DNA of 64,000 nt from Mesorhizobium sp. WSM3860 (lineage in GTDB: Bacteria > Pseudomonadota > Alphaproteobacteria > Rhizobiales > Rhizobiaceae). Position numbers and translations under genes: made by a program. This document shows positions 27,412 through 35,644 of this stretch, piece after piece. Position 1 is the first letter of the stretch. Each line of letters begins with the position of its first letter. Under the pieces are notes generated by a model, which saw only the letters and a program-made list of their open reading frames with translations, was not told the DNA's origin and searched no databases. The stretch spans positions 62,001 to 126,000 of the forward strand of contig NZ_NSGF01000011.1 of assembly GCF_002294995.1 (NCBI RefSeq), given 5' to 3'.

Positions 27412-28176
27412 TCAATGGCCCAGAACCTGCGAGAGGAACTGTCGCGTGCGCTCGTTCCGGGACGCGGCGAAGAACTCCTCCGGCGGCGCCTCTTCGACGA
27501 TCTCGCCGCCGTCCATGAAGATCACCCGATCGGCAGCCCGGCGCGCGAAGCCCATTTCATGCGTGACGCAGATCATCGTCATGCCTTCGGAGGCAAGCGT
27601 CACCATGACGTCCAGCACTTCCGCGATCATCTCCGGGTCGAGCGCCGAGGTCGGCTCGTCGAACAGCATGAGCTGCGGCTGCATGCAAAGCGCACGCGCA
27701 ATCGCTACACGCTGCTGCTGCCCGCCGGAGAGCTGTCCGGGAAACTTCATCGCCTGTTCGGGAATGCGGACCTTCTCCAGATAGCGCCGGGCGGTCGCCT
27801 CGGCCTCGGCGCGCGGTCGCTTGCGCACGATCATCGGCGCTATCGTGCAGTTCTCCAGCACGGTCATATGCGGGAACAGGTTGAAGTGCTGGAACACCAC
27901 GCCGACTTCGCGCCTGATCCCGTCGATGTTGCCGACATCGTCGTTGAGCTCGGTGCCGAGCACGGTGATGCGGCCGCCATTGTGCTGCTCGAGCCGATTG
28001 ATGCAGCGGATCATGGTCGACTTGCCGGAGCCGGAGGGGCCGCAGACGACGATCCTCTCACCCCGTTCCACGGACAGGTTGACCTTTCGCAGCGCGTGGG
28101 ATGTCCCGTAGTACTTGTCGAGGTTTTCGATGCGCACGGCAGGTCCGCCGGACTTGACCGAATTGTCCGAAATCAC
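27412..28176 (-). CDS. aapP: Amino-acid ABC transporter ATP-binding protein (AapP-like)
   Basis: Cytoplasmic ATPase of a polar/general amino-acid importer. 254 aa from GTG 28176 (VISDNSVKSGG), preceded by a perfect GGAGG five bases upstream; the longer ATG frame overlaps the permease and is rejected. Walker A GPSGSGKSTMIRC, Q-loop QHFNLFPHMT, signature LSGGQQQRVAIARAL, Walker B LMLFDEPTSALDPE and H-loop VTHEMGFARR are all intact. It is 10 bp behind aapM. With aapM, aapQ and aapJ it makes a complete transporter. Confidence 0.92.
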   Translation of the reverse strand: MISDNSVKSGGPAVRIENLDKYYGTSHALRKVNLSVERGERIVVCGPSGSGKSTMIRCINRLEQHNGGRITVLGTELNDDVGNIDGIRREVGVVFQHFNLFPHMTVLENCTIAPMIVRKRPRAEAEATARRYLEKVRIPEQAMKFPGQLSGGQQQRVAIARALCMQPQLMLFDEPTSALDPEMIAEVLDVMVTLASEGMTMICVTHEMGFARRAADRVIFMDGGEIVEEAPPEEFFAASRNERTRQFLSQVLGH

Positions 28177-28186
28177 GCTTGCCTCC

Positions 28187-29269
28187 CTACCGCTCGCCGA
28201 CCGACATGCGGCGCTCGAGAAAGGCGCCGTAGCGGGACAGGCTGAAGACGAAGACGAAATAGATGAAGGCGATGAAGGCGTAGACCTCGACATAGGCGAA
28301 GCGCCACTCGCCGGTTCCATAAGCGGCATTGCCGGAAGCCAGGATCTCGAAGAAGCCGACGATGACCACCAGCGAGGTCTCCTTGAACGAGATGACGAAC
28401 TGGTTGATCGTGGCCGGCAGCGCGTTGCGCATGGCCTGCGGCAGGAGGATGCGGCTGATGCGCTGCCAATAGCTCATGCCGAGCGCCATGGCGGCCTCTT
28501 CCTGGCCATTCGGAACGCCCTGCATGCCGCCTCTGACGATCTCGGCCTGGTAGGCGGAGAAGAACAAGGCCGAGCCCAGGATCACCCGGTAGAGCTTGTC
28601 GCCCGCCAGCCATTGCGGCAGGGCAAAAGGCAGGACAATGGCAAATGTGAACAGGATCGAGATCAGCGGCAGCGAACGGACCCCATCGATGATCAGACCG
28701 GTGGTTCTGGAGATCCAGGGCAGTTCGGAGCGGCGCAGCAGAGCCAGGCAGATCGCCAGCGGGAAGCCGATCAGGCAGGTGGTGACGAAGATGAAAAGGG
28801 TGAGTGCCAGCCCGCCCCAGGCCTCCTCGCCGACATAGGCAAGGCCAAGCACGCCGCCCTTCATCAGCACATAGTAGAGCGCCGTTCCGGCGCCCCAGAC
28901 GATCGCGATGCGGCGGCCGGTCCAAAAGGCCGGAATGCAGCTCAGCACCGTCATGACCACGACGGCCACACAGGCCAAGGCCGAGCGCCATTGCTCCTCG
29001 AACGGATAGAGGCCGAAGAGGATGATGCGCCACCTGGCGGCAATGACCGACCAGCAGGCTCCGGCCGTCGCCTGGCAGGCTTCGGGCCCGCCGGCGGTGG
29101 TAAAGACGGCTGAAAAGACCGCCCAGTTCAGCAGCTTCCAGACGAGAAAAACCATGATCGCGAACGAGATGAGCGACAGCAGCGCCTGAAGCGGCGTGGC
29201 GAAGAAACGGCGCCTCAGGTCTTCGAGCTTGCCAGGGGCAGGGGGAGCGAGAACGACCATCTCCATCAC
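28187..29269 (-). CDS. aapM: Amino-acid ABC transporter permease (AapM-like)
   Basis: Inner-membrane permease. 360 aa with about eight hydrophobic segments, the first near residues 31-50. The ABC coupling motif EEAAMALGMSYWQRISRILLP matches the polar amino-acid permease EAA loop, preceded by AYQAEIVRGGMQ. The long N-terminal region with an extra loop (VFTTAGGPEACQATAGACWS) is typical of AapM/BztC. It begins directly after aapQ. It forms a heterodimer with AapQ. Imported substrates of this family are broad L-amino acids; the operon context suggests an uncommon one. Confidence 0.9.
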   Translation of the reverse strand: MMEMVVLAPPAPGKLEDLRRRFFATPLQALLSLISFAIMVFLVWKLLNWAVFSAVFTTAGGPEACQATAGACWSVIAARWRIILFGLYPFEEQWRSALACVAVVVMTVLSCIPAFWTGRRIAIVWGAGTALYYVLMKGGVLGLAYVGEEAWGGLALTLFIFVTTCLIGFPLAICLALLRRSELPWISRTTGLIIDGVRSLPLISILFTFAIVLPFALPQWLAGDKLYRVILGSALFFSAYQAEIVRGGMQGVPNGQEEAAMALGMSYWQRISRILLPQAMRNALPATINQFVISFKETSLVVIVGFFEILASGNAAYGTGEWRFAYVEVYAFIAFIYFVFVFSLSRYGAFLERRMSVGER

Positions 29270-30433
29270 TCACCCCCTCAGCTGATTGCCCTTGAGGGCA
29301 ATGGTTTTGTTGATGCGGTTGAACACGGCGGCCAGGCTGAGATTGATCGCCAGGAAGCCTGCCATCAGGATACCGATCGCCTCCAGCGTCTGACCGGAGT
29401 GATTGATCGTCAGCGCCACGATCATGAAGAAGTCGGTGAAGCCCACCGCAATGCCCATGGTCGTCGCCTTCATCAGCCAGACATACTGGTTCGCGAGGAT
29501 CGGCAGCATGGCGCGCAGCGCCAGCGGCAGCTTGACCAGCGTGAACACGCGCCAGGGGCTCAGCCCCAGCGAAAGTGCGGCCTCCATCTGGCCCTTGCCG
29601 ACGGCCTTGAAGCCGCCGCGCACGATCTCGGCGATATAGGAGCCGCCATAGATGGCGATGGCGATGGCTAAAGCGGAAAACTCGGGAGGAATGCGCAGGC
29701 CGCCCTTGAGGTTGAGGCCTTGCAGGGCAGGGAAGTCGAGCAGCGGCAGGTCCGGCAGGCGACCCAGCGCAAGGAGAATGGCCGCGCTGGCCAGTGCCGT
29801 CGCGGCCGTGGTCAGTTGAATGCCGCGCCGCTCGCCGGGCGGTTGGCTGAGGCGCGAGGTCCGGCCCAGCCAAACCGGCAGCGCGATCGCCGCGATTACA
29901 GCAAGGATAGCTGCCGCAAACGCGACGCCGCCGACATTGGGGACCGGCACATAGAGGCCGCGGCTGGTCAGCAGCATGCCAAAGGCCTCATGCGCGGCGC
30001 GCGGCGTCGGCAGATGCGTGATGACGGCGTACCAGAAGAAGACCTGGAGGATCAGCGGGATGTTGCGGAAGATGTCGACATAGGTGCGGCCAAGCAGCCG
30101 CGCCAACTCGTTCGAGGAAGTCCGCGCCAGGCCGACGATGGTGCCGACGATCGTTGCCAGGAACAGCCCGGTGCATCCCAAGAATAGCGTGTTGATGACG
30201 CCGATAAGGAAAAACCACCAGTACGGGTCGTTGGCCGTGGCGGGCAGCAGCGAGAAGTTGACATCCCAGCCCGTCGACTTGAACAGGAAGTCGAAGCCGG
30301 AGGTGATGCCTTGCTGCGCCAGGTTCTGCCGGGCGATCATCACGCAGGCAAGGATCATCGCAGCAAGCGAGCCGACATAAAGAACCTGTAAGAGCGTGTT
30401 GCGGGCCCTCTGATTTCTTAGCAGGCTGACCAT
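29270..30433 (-). CDS. aapQ: Amino-acid ABC transporter permease (AapQ-like)
   Basis: Inner-membrane permease paired with AapM. 387 aa from ATG 30433 (MVSLLRNQRARNTLLQVLYV). Multiple transmembrane segments, GGSYIAEIVRGGFKAVGKGQ and the EAA loop MEAALSLGLSPWRVFTLVKLP match AapQ/BztB. The longer upstream frame covers the aapJ-aapQ gap and lacks protein-like sequence. It abuts aapM and follows aapJ by 80 bp. Confidence 0.9.
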   Translation of the reverse strand: MVSLLRNQRARNTLLQVLYVGSLAAMILACVMIARQNLAQQGITSGFDFLFKSTGWDVNFSLLPATANDPYWWFFLIGVINTLFLGCTGLFLATIVGTIVGLARTSSNELARLLGRTYVDIFRNIPLILQVFFWYAVITHLPTPRAAHEAFGMLLTSRGLYVPVPNVGGVAFAAAILAVIAAIALPVWLGRTSRLSQPPGERRGIQLTTAATALASAAILLALGRLPDLPLLDFPALQGLNLKGGLRIPPEFSALAIAIAIYGGSYIAEIVRGGFKAVGKGQMEAALSLGLSPWRVFTLVKLPLALRAMLPILANQYVWLMKATTMGIAVGFTDFFMIVALTINHSGQTLEAIGILMAGFLAINLSLAAVFNRINKTIALKGNQLRG

Positions 30434-30513
30434 CGTGGTCTTCCCCGAATTGTCGCCGGCTCCGCCTGGTGGTGCCAGGCGGAACTCGGAGCGAGCTGCG
30501 TTGAGAGGTGGAG

Positions 30514-31548
30514 TCAGTCGATCACCAGCGGGAACAGGACGCCGCCATTGTTCCACAGGTTGGTGAGTTCGCGATCCATCTTGTAGGGCGAATCCTTGCC
30601 GAGATCGCGCTCGAAGATCTCGCCGTAGTTGCCGACCTTCTTGATCACATTATAGGCCCAGTCGTCGGCGAGACCGAGACCTTTGCCCATGCCGGGCGTG
30701 ACACCGAGGAACTTGGCCACTTGCGGCGAAGTCGGCTTGGCCTTGATCTCGTCGACATTCTTCGAGGTGATGCCTTCCTGCTCGGCGAAGATCAGGGTGC
30801 TGAGGGTCCAGTTGGCGATGTCGACCCAGTTGTCGTCGCCCTGGCGCATGATCATGACTTCAGGCTCGACGGCGAGCACGTCGGGCAGGATGACATGGTC
30901 CTCGACCTTGCTCTTGGCGATGCGGGCGATGGCGAGCGTCGGTCCCCACTGCGCATAGAGATCGCAGCGGCCGGAGAAATAAGCCTGCTCGAGCTCTTCC
31001 GTCTTTTCGATCAGCACGGGTTCGAGCTTGATGCCAAGCTTCTGGGCGTAAGCAGCGACCTGCTGCTCCTGCGAGGTGCCGGCGGGGATGCAGATCGTGC
31101 CGCCGTTGGCATCCTTGAGCGACTTCAGGTTGAGCTCTTTGTGCGCCATCACCTTGGTCGTGCCGAGATAGTAGGAGTTGGAAAATTGCAGCCCAAGCTC
31201 GGTGTCGCGGCTGAGCGTGCCGCCGGATGCCTTGATGATGATGTCGACGTCGCCCGACTGCAGCGACGGCCAGCGCTGCGCCCAGCTGATCGGGACGATC
31301 TTCAGCTTTGCCGGGTCGCCGAACACCGCGGTCGCCACCGCCTTGCAGAGGTCGATGTCCATGCCCTTCCAGTTGCCCTTGTCGTCCACCTCGGCGAAGC
31401 CGAGATAAGAGCCGTCATGGCCCGTGCAATTGAGCACGCCGCGCGCCTTCACCGTTTCCAGCGTCTTGCCGCCCGCCGCCTCGGCCGGCGCCGCAAAATG
31501 AACCAGGCCAAGGGCCATGGCTGCGGCCCCCCATTTCATCATTTTCAT
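30514..31548 (-). CDS. aapJ: Amino-acid ABC transporter periplasmic binding protein (AapJ-like)
   Basis: Periplasmic solute-binding protein, first gene of the operon. 344 aa from ATG 31548 (MKMMKWGAAAMALG) with GGAG about nine bases upstream. It has a signal peptide with cleavage expected after AAPAEA. The mature protein starts with KTLETVKARGVLNCTGHDG, and has SWAQRWPSLQSGDVDIIIKA and the AapJ/BztA-type IPAGTSQEQ segment. Members bind a wide range of L-amino acids. A LysR-type regulator lies 87 bp upstream on the same strand. Confidence 0.9.
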   Translation of the reverse strand: MKMMKWGAAAMALGLVHFAAPAEAAGGKTLETVKARGVLNCTGHDGSYLGFAEVDDKGNWKGMDIDLCKAVATAVFGDPAKLKIVPISWAQRWPSLQSGDVDIIIKASGGTLSRDTELGLQFSNSYYLGTTKVMAHKELNLKSLKDANGGTICIPAGTSQEQQVAAYAQKLGIKLEPVLIEKTEELEQAYFSGRCDLYAQWGPTLAIARIAKSKVEDHVILPDVLAVEPEVMIMRQGDDNWVDIANWTLSTLIFAEQEGITSKNVDEIKAKPTSPQVAKFLGVTPGMGKGLGLADDWAYNVIKKVGNYGEIFERDLGKDSPYKMDRELTNLWNNGGVLFPLVID

Positions 31549-31635
31549 GTTTGTTGTCTCCACTGTTGAGGTTCACTTGTTCTTGTTGTTGGAGGCCCGA
31601 AACACGCGCTTCGGCCCTCGGTCCCGAAGCCGCTC

Positions 31636-32583
31636 CTAGTCGGAGAGCGGTATCGGTTTCGGCAGAGAAAGCTTGAGGTCGCTTCCCCAATCCTGCTGGA
31701 CGAGCCAGCGATGCAGGGCGGCCACCGCCTTCACGCGCAGATGCCCGCGCGGCATGACGAGGTAGAAGCCGGGGACTTCTTCCGGCTTCATGTCCGAGAG
31801 GGCGTCACGGCCAAGTGGCGCGACCAGCGCGCCCGACCTGAAGTCCTCCTCGGCATCGATGACGGAAACCAGGCCGACGCCGATACCCTGGAGCGTCGCA
31901 CGGCGCATGGTGGCGGCATCATCGAAGCCTATGCTGCGGTCGCCCTCAGTCAGTTCCACTCCGAGGTGGCGCAATATGTCCGGCCACAGGCGCTTCGACT
32001 TGACGGTGTCGAGCAGCGTGAACCGCGTCAAATCCTGCGCCGACTTGATCTTCTCGCCGATCGCCGGCGTGCAGCAGATGATCTTGGGGTCCGGCACCAG
32101 CAGCGTTGTCTCGTAGTCCGGCCAGTTGCCGTAGCCCCACTGCACCGTCATATCGATGTCGTCACGCCCGAAATCGGGCAGGTCGACCATCGTCGTCAGG
32201 CGCAGATCAGCGCCCGGCAGGATCTCGCGGAAGAGTGAAAGCCTGGGCAGCAGATAGTGCGTTGCGAAGTAGGGACTGGCATTGAGATTGATGCGGTCCC
32301 GGTAGTTCGATTTGGTGACGCGGCGAACGCCTTCGGAAAATTCGTCGAAGCCGGCTTTGACATAGTGCGAGAGCAGGATCGCCGACTCAGTCAGTTCGAT
32401 CGAGCGCCCCTTGCGCTCGAACAGCGTCACCTGAAGCGTGTCTTCCAAGAGCTTGATCTGCTGACCGACGGCTTGCGGCGTCACCAGGAGCTCGTCGGCG
32501 GCCTGCCGGAAGCTCTTGTGCTGTGCGACGGCGTGGAAGACGCGAAGCGCATTGAGCGAGGGAAGGCGAAGCTTGCCGGTCAT
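31636..32583 (-). CDS. LysR-family transcriptional regulator (GcvA-like)
   Basis: DNA-binding activator/repressor with a C-terminal effector domain. 315 aa from ATG 32583 (MTGKLRLPSLNALRVFHAVA) preceded by AAAGGAGG. The winged helix has SFRQAADELLVTPQAVGQQIKLLE, and ELTESA follows at the end of the DNA-binding region. GcvA-type LysR proteins often control neighbouring amino-acid or beta-lactamase genes. Its same-strand position just before aapJ suggests it controls the aap-hyu operon in response to the substrate or a pathway intermediate, although LysR genes are more often divergent. Confidence 0.9.
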   Translation of the reverse strand: MTGKLRLPSLNALRVFHAVAQHKSFRQAADELLVTPQAVGQQIKLLEDTLQVTLFERKGRSIELTESAILLSHYVKAGFDEFSEGVRRVTKSNYRDRINLNASPYFATHYLLPRLSLFREILPGADLRLTTMVDLPDFGRDDIDMTVQWGYGNWPDYETTLLVPDPKIICCTPAIGEKIKSAQDLTRFTLLDTVKSKRLWPDILRHLGVELTEGDRSIGFDDAATMRRATLQGIGVGLVSVIDAEEDFRSGALVAPLGRDALSDMKPEEVPGFYLVMPRGHLRVKAVAALHRWLVQQDWGSDLKLSLPKPIPLSD

Positions 32584-32666
32584 CGTGAAGTCCGCCTCCT
32601 TTCGTTCGAGACTCCGTTCATCATGCACTGCTGGATTTCAGACGCCGCCAGCGTCTGAAAATCGAT

Positions 32667-33416
32667 TCAGGCGTAGATGTAACCGCCTGAGACAATTACG
32701 TTTTCACCGGTCATATAGGTGTTCTTCGGGCCGCCGGTCATGAGCACCCATTCGGCGATCTCCGTCGGCTCGGCGCCGCGGCCGAGCGGGCTTGCCTTGG
32801 CCAGTTCCTCGAGGAAGCCGAGCGCCTTGGCCTTCTCGGTGGCCATGCCGGCGGGCGCGACGGAATTCACCAAAATCCCGTCCTTGGCGACGTGATGGGC
32901 AAAGGAGCGCGTGAGGCTGACGACGGCCGCCTTGGTCGCCGCATAATGGGCGTTCTGCGGATGCGCCTTGAAGGCGTCGACGGAAGTGAGGTTTACGATC
33001 CTCCCGCGCACATGGGCTTTCGGCTCTTGCGACTGCATGTGGTGAACGGCAGCCACCATCATGTGGTAGGTGCCCTTGATGTTGACGCCGTTGGAGGCGT
33101 CCCACTCGGCGTCGGTGATCTCGAGGAGCGGACGCCGAGGATAGATCGCGGCGCAATTGATCAGTGTGTCGACGCGCCCGAGCTTCGCGACAACGGCGTC
33201 GAAGGCGGCGTGACACTGCGGTCCGACCTGGATGTCGCAAGCTGCCGCAGCCGTCGGCAGGCCCTTGGCCTTCGCCGCTTCGAGAGCGCTCTCAGCGGCT
33301 CCCTGGTTGATGTCGATGATGCCGATCTTTGCCGCCCCGGCCTCCACAGCCATGCGGGCGAGGAGGGCGCCAAGGCCGGCGCCGCCACCGACGATCAGAA
33401 CGGAAAGGTCCTTCAT
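32667..33416 (-). CDS. Short-chain dehydrogenase/reductase (SDR)
   Basis: NAD(P)-dependent oxidoreductase. 249 aa from ATG 33416 (MKDLSVLIVGGGAGLGALLA). The nucleotide loop is GGGAGLGALLARM instead of the usual TGxxxGxG. NCAAIYPRRPL corresponds to the NNAG motif, and YAATKAAV gives the catalytic Y-x3-K. The C-terminal MTGENVIVSGGYIYA is family-typical. It follows another SDR gene by 11 bp, so the two form an operon. The substrate is unknown. Confidence 0.85.
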   Translation of the reverse strand: MKDLSVLIVGGGAGLGALLARMAVEAGAAKIGIIDINQGAAESALEAAKAKGLPTAAAACDIQVGPQCHAAFDAVVAKLGRVDTLINCAAIYPRRPLLEITDAEWDASNGVNIKGTYHMMVAAVHHMQSQEPKAHVRGRIVNLTSVDAFKAHPQNAHYAATKAAVVSLTRSFAHHVAKDGILVNSVAPAGMATEKAKALGFLEELAKASPLGRGAEPTEIAEWVLMTGGPKNTYMTGENVIVSGGYIYA

Positions 33417-33427
33417 TCCAGTTTTCC

Positions 33428-34138
33428 TCACTTGGTGCCGCTGGGCGAGGTCGGCCAAGTCGGCATGATGTCGAAACGGGTAACGTCGGCCCATGCGGGG
33501 AGCGCCAGCACAGCGACGACCATCCTGGCCACGTCATCCGGCTGCACCACTTTTCCGGCGTACATCGCCGCCCGGGCTTCGGTGTCGAGGATGTCTTTGT
33601 AGAGCTGCGTCTCGACCCGGCCGGCGACGATCTCGGTGACGCGTATGCCGGACGGCGAGAGGTCGGCGCGCAAGGCAGCGGCAAAGCCGGAGATCGCCGC
33701 CTTGGTGGCCGAATAGACGGCAATATTGGAATAGGCCGCGTGGCCTGCGGTGGATCCGGTGAACAAGATGTGGCCGGACTGGCGCTCGCGCATCTGCGGC
33801 ACGACGAGGCGGGTGAGCAGGATCGCCGCGCTGAGGTTCACCTCCAACGTGGTGTCGATGTCTGCGATCGTCATGTCGGCGAAATTGCCGAGCGGCGGCA
33901 TGATGCCGGCGTTGTTGATCAGCACATCGATGGTGAGATCGGCCAGGACCGATTCCAAAGCCTCGCGGTCGGCAACGTCAACGGCGATCGGCAGGATGCC
34001 CGGACGCTCGGCCTGCAGTTCCTTGAGCGCGGCCTGGCTGCGGCCGACCGCATAGACGTCGTAACCGGCGTCGCTCAACGCGATGGCGATGGCTCGCCCA
34101 ATGCCGCTCGTCGCACCTGTGATGAAGGCTGTCGTCAC
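33428..34138 (-). CDS. Short-chain dehydrogenase/reductase (SDR)
   Basis: NAD(P)-dependent oxidoreductase. 236 aa from GTG 34138 (VTTAFITGATSGIGRAIAIA), so the TGxxxGIG motif lies at the N-terminus; the longer ATG frame runs through AT-rich noncoding sequence and is rejected. INNAGIMPPLG and YSATKAAISGFA are the NNAG and catalytic Y-x3-K motifs. It resembles NADP-preferring YdfG-type enzymes acting on 3-hydroxy acids such as serine or 3-hydroxypropionate. The substrate is not provable here. Confidence 0.85.
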   Translation of the reverse strand: MTTAFITGATSGIGRAIAIALSDAGYDVYAVGRSQAALKELQAERPGILPIAVDVADREALESVLADLTIDVLINNAGIMPPLGNFADMTIADIDTTLEVNLSAAILLTRLVVPQMRERQSGHILFTGSTAGHAAYSNIAVYSATKAAISGFAAALRADLSPSGIRVTEIVAGRVETQLYKDILDTEARAAMYAGKVVQPDDVARMVVAVLALPAWADVTRFDIMPTWPTSPSGTK

Positions 34139-34417
34139 CTGGGCTTCCCCGATTGCCTGATCATCAGTCTGCGGCCTCGACCGGTGCCGCGAAACCAAGA
34201 AAAGCAGCAAAAAGGAAAGATAAACTTTCGAAAGCCTTTCCGGCAGGCGAAACGTTCCACCCTGCCTGTACGGCCTCCAGCGCTGCGAACCAAGGGAAAA
34301 CAATACTTTCGACGCGCGGGAGAGGGTTCCCGGTCGTCGGTGGATCAAAAACACGGCTTTCGCAACGCGTCGCAAGCCGCGTTCGGCCCCCACGCGAAGG
34401 ATTGAAATCGTCGCGGC
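34139..34417. other. Intergenic region, lower GC
   Basis: 279 bp between the FCD regulator gene and the SDR pair, clearly richer in A/T than the flanking genes. It contains the 10-bp palindrome CTTTCGAAAG near 34229 and a similar ACTTTCGA near 34303. It is probably the promoter region for the SDR pair; no gene is seen. Confidence 0.45.
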
Positions 34418-35206
34418 CTATCCGGCCGTCGGCACAGGTCTTTTCATCTTGGTGAAGAGCGAGGCTGCGGCGGCCTTTTGCTCCGCGTCGGTCGCCTCGA
34501 CTCCGGAAGCCCGCGCCAGGGCGCGAACGCGCCCGAGGCTGTTGTGCAGATGCTTGCGCATGGCCTGGCGGGCCTTGCCGCCGTCCTGTCTTTCGATGGC
34601 GTTGACGATGGCTTTGTGCTCGCTGTGGATGCGCGCGTAGTAGCTGTCCTTGAGGGTCGGCTCGACCACGTAGCCGAGTTGGAAGCGCGGCACGATCATC
34701 GGCCCGAGATAGGCCAGGAAGCCGTGGATGAATTCGTTGCGCGCGGCCTTGGCGATCGCGAGGTGGAAGTCGTAGTCGTAGTGGATCTGGACGGCCGCCG
34801 GGTCGGCCTGCCGCGCGTCGATCTCATCCATCATGGCACGGATGTCGCTCGCTTCGTTGTCGGTGCGGCGTTCGGCGCAGAGCCCGGCGGATTCGACTTC
34901 GACGCTCAACCTGAGTTCGAGCAAGGCGATGGTTTCCGGCAAGGTCCTAAGCGCCTCGTCCGGGATCGAGAAATTGCGCGGCACGGGCGTTTCGCTGACG
35001 AACATGCCGCGTCCCTGGTGCGGCACCACCATGCCTTCGGAGCGCAGCCGCGCCACGGCTTCGCGCACGACGGTGCGGCTGACATCGTATTCCGCGCAAA
35101 GCTCCGCCTCGGTCGGCAGTTGCGCGCCGGGCTGCAACTCACCGGAGCGGATCTTTTCGGCCAGGCTCTCCGCCACGACGGTGGAAAGCGGCTTGCGCTT
35201 CGTCAT
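34418..35206 (-). CDS. GntR-family regulator, FadR/FCD subfamily
   Basis: Transcriptional regulator. 262 aa: a GntR winged helix (residues about 5-72, LSTVVAESLAEKIRSGELQP ... SRTVVREAVARLRSEG) and a C-terminal FCD ligand domain (about 85-230). The FCD domain has metal-binding-type residues expected in YDYDFHLAIAKAARNEF and IHSEHKAIVNAIE. It is the last gene behind ridA (76 bp gap) in the same direction as its probable target operon. A 7-bp inverted repeat at 38198-38218, between the operon and the divergent aldolase gene, is a plausible operator. FCD regulators usually repress and are released by an organic acid. Confidence 0.88.
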   Translation of the reverse strand: MTKRKPLSTVVAESLAEKIRSGELQPGAQLPTEAELCAEYDVSRTVVREAVARLRSEGMVVPHQGRGMFVSETPVPRNFSIPDEALRTLPETIALLELRLSVEVESAGLCAERRTDNEASDIRAMMDEIDARQADPAAVQIHYDYDFHLAIAKAARNEFIHGFLAYLGPMIVPRFQLGYVVEPTLKDSYYARIHSEHKAIVNAIERQDGGKARQAMRKHLHNSLGRVRALARASGVEATDAEQKAAAASLFTKMKRPVPTAG

Positions 35207-35282
35207 TCAGGTCTTCCGTCCAAGTCCAGATTAGGGCCGTTCAGGTTCAGATTCGGGATGATGCCCGAACCGGCAAGACCAT

Positions 35283-35630
35283 TCAAACCGCCGCGGTGAC
35301 GATCAGTTCGACCAGCATGCCGGGCTTGGCCATCCGGCCCTCGCCGGAAGAGCGTGCCGGCGCATGCTCTTTCGGCATCCAGGCGTCCCAGACCGCGTTG
35401 ACCTCGTCGAAATCCCGCACGTCGTCCAGCCACATCTGGACATGGAGGATGCGGGTCTTGTCAGTGCCGGCCCTGGCGAGCAGCGCATCGATCTTGGCGA
35501 GCACCTCGCGCATCTGGTCGGTGGCCGGCTGGCCCGGCTTGGCAACCTGGCCGGTCAGGTAGAGCGTTCCGTTGTGGATGACGCCGTGATGGATGCGGGT
35601 GTCGAAGTCGAAACGCTGGATATCGCCCAC
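35283..35630 (-). CDS. RidA/YjgF family protein (reactive enamine/imine deaminase)
   Basis: Small cytoplasmic protein that hydrolyses 2-aminoacrylate-type enamines or imines. 115 aa from GTG 35630 (VGDIQRFDFDTRIHHGVIHN), preceded by GAGGAAG; the longer frame runs inside the upstream SDR gene and is rejected. Family features: TLYLTGQVAKPG, QMREVLAKIDALLARAGTDK and the near-C-terminal KPGMLVELIVTAAV. The usual conserved arginine of the R-x-C/R-x-A region is in APARSSGEG. It starts 14 bp after the upstream SDR stop. Its presence suggests the pathway makes an imine, fitting a dehydrogenase or oxidase acting on an amino compound. Confidence 0.88.
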   Translation of the reverse strand: MGDIQRFDFDTRIHHGVIHNGTLYLTGQVAKPGQPATDQMREVLAKIDALLARAGTDKTRILHVQMWLDDVRDFDEVNAVWDAWMPKEHAPARSSGEGRMAKPGMLVELIVTAAV

Positions 35631-35644
35631 TGGATTCTTCCTCG

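Noticed and set aside
28173..29873. A 566-codon minus-strand frame overlapping aapM and aapQ
   Set aside because: Wrong frame of two clear permease genes; arginine- and alanine-rich without hydrophobic periodicity.
31600..31635. Hairpin GCTTCGG...CCGAAGC after the LysR gene as a terminator
   Set aside because: Stem is short and no T-tract follows; not enough to call.
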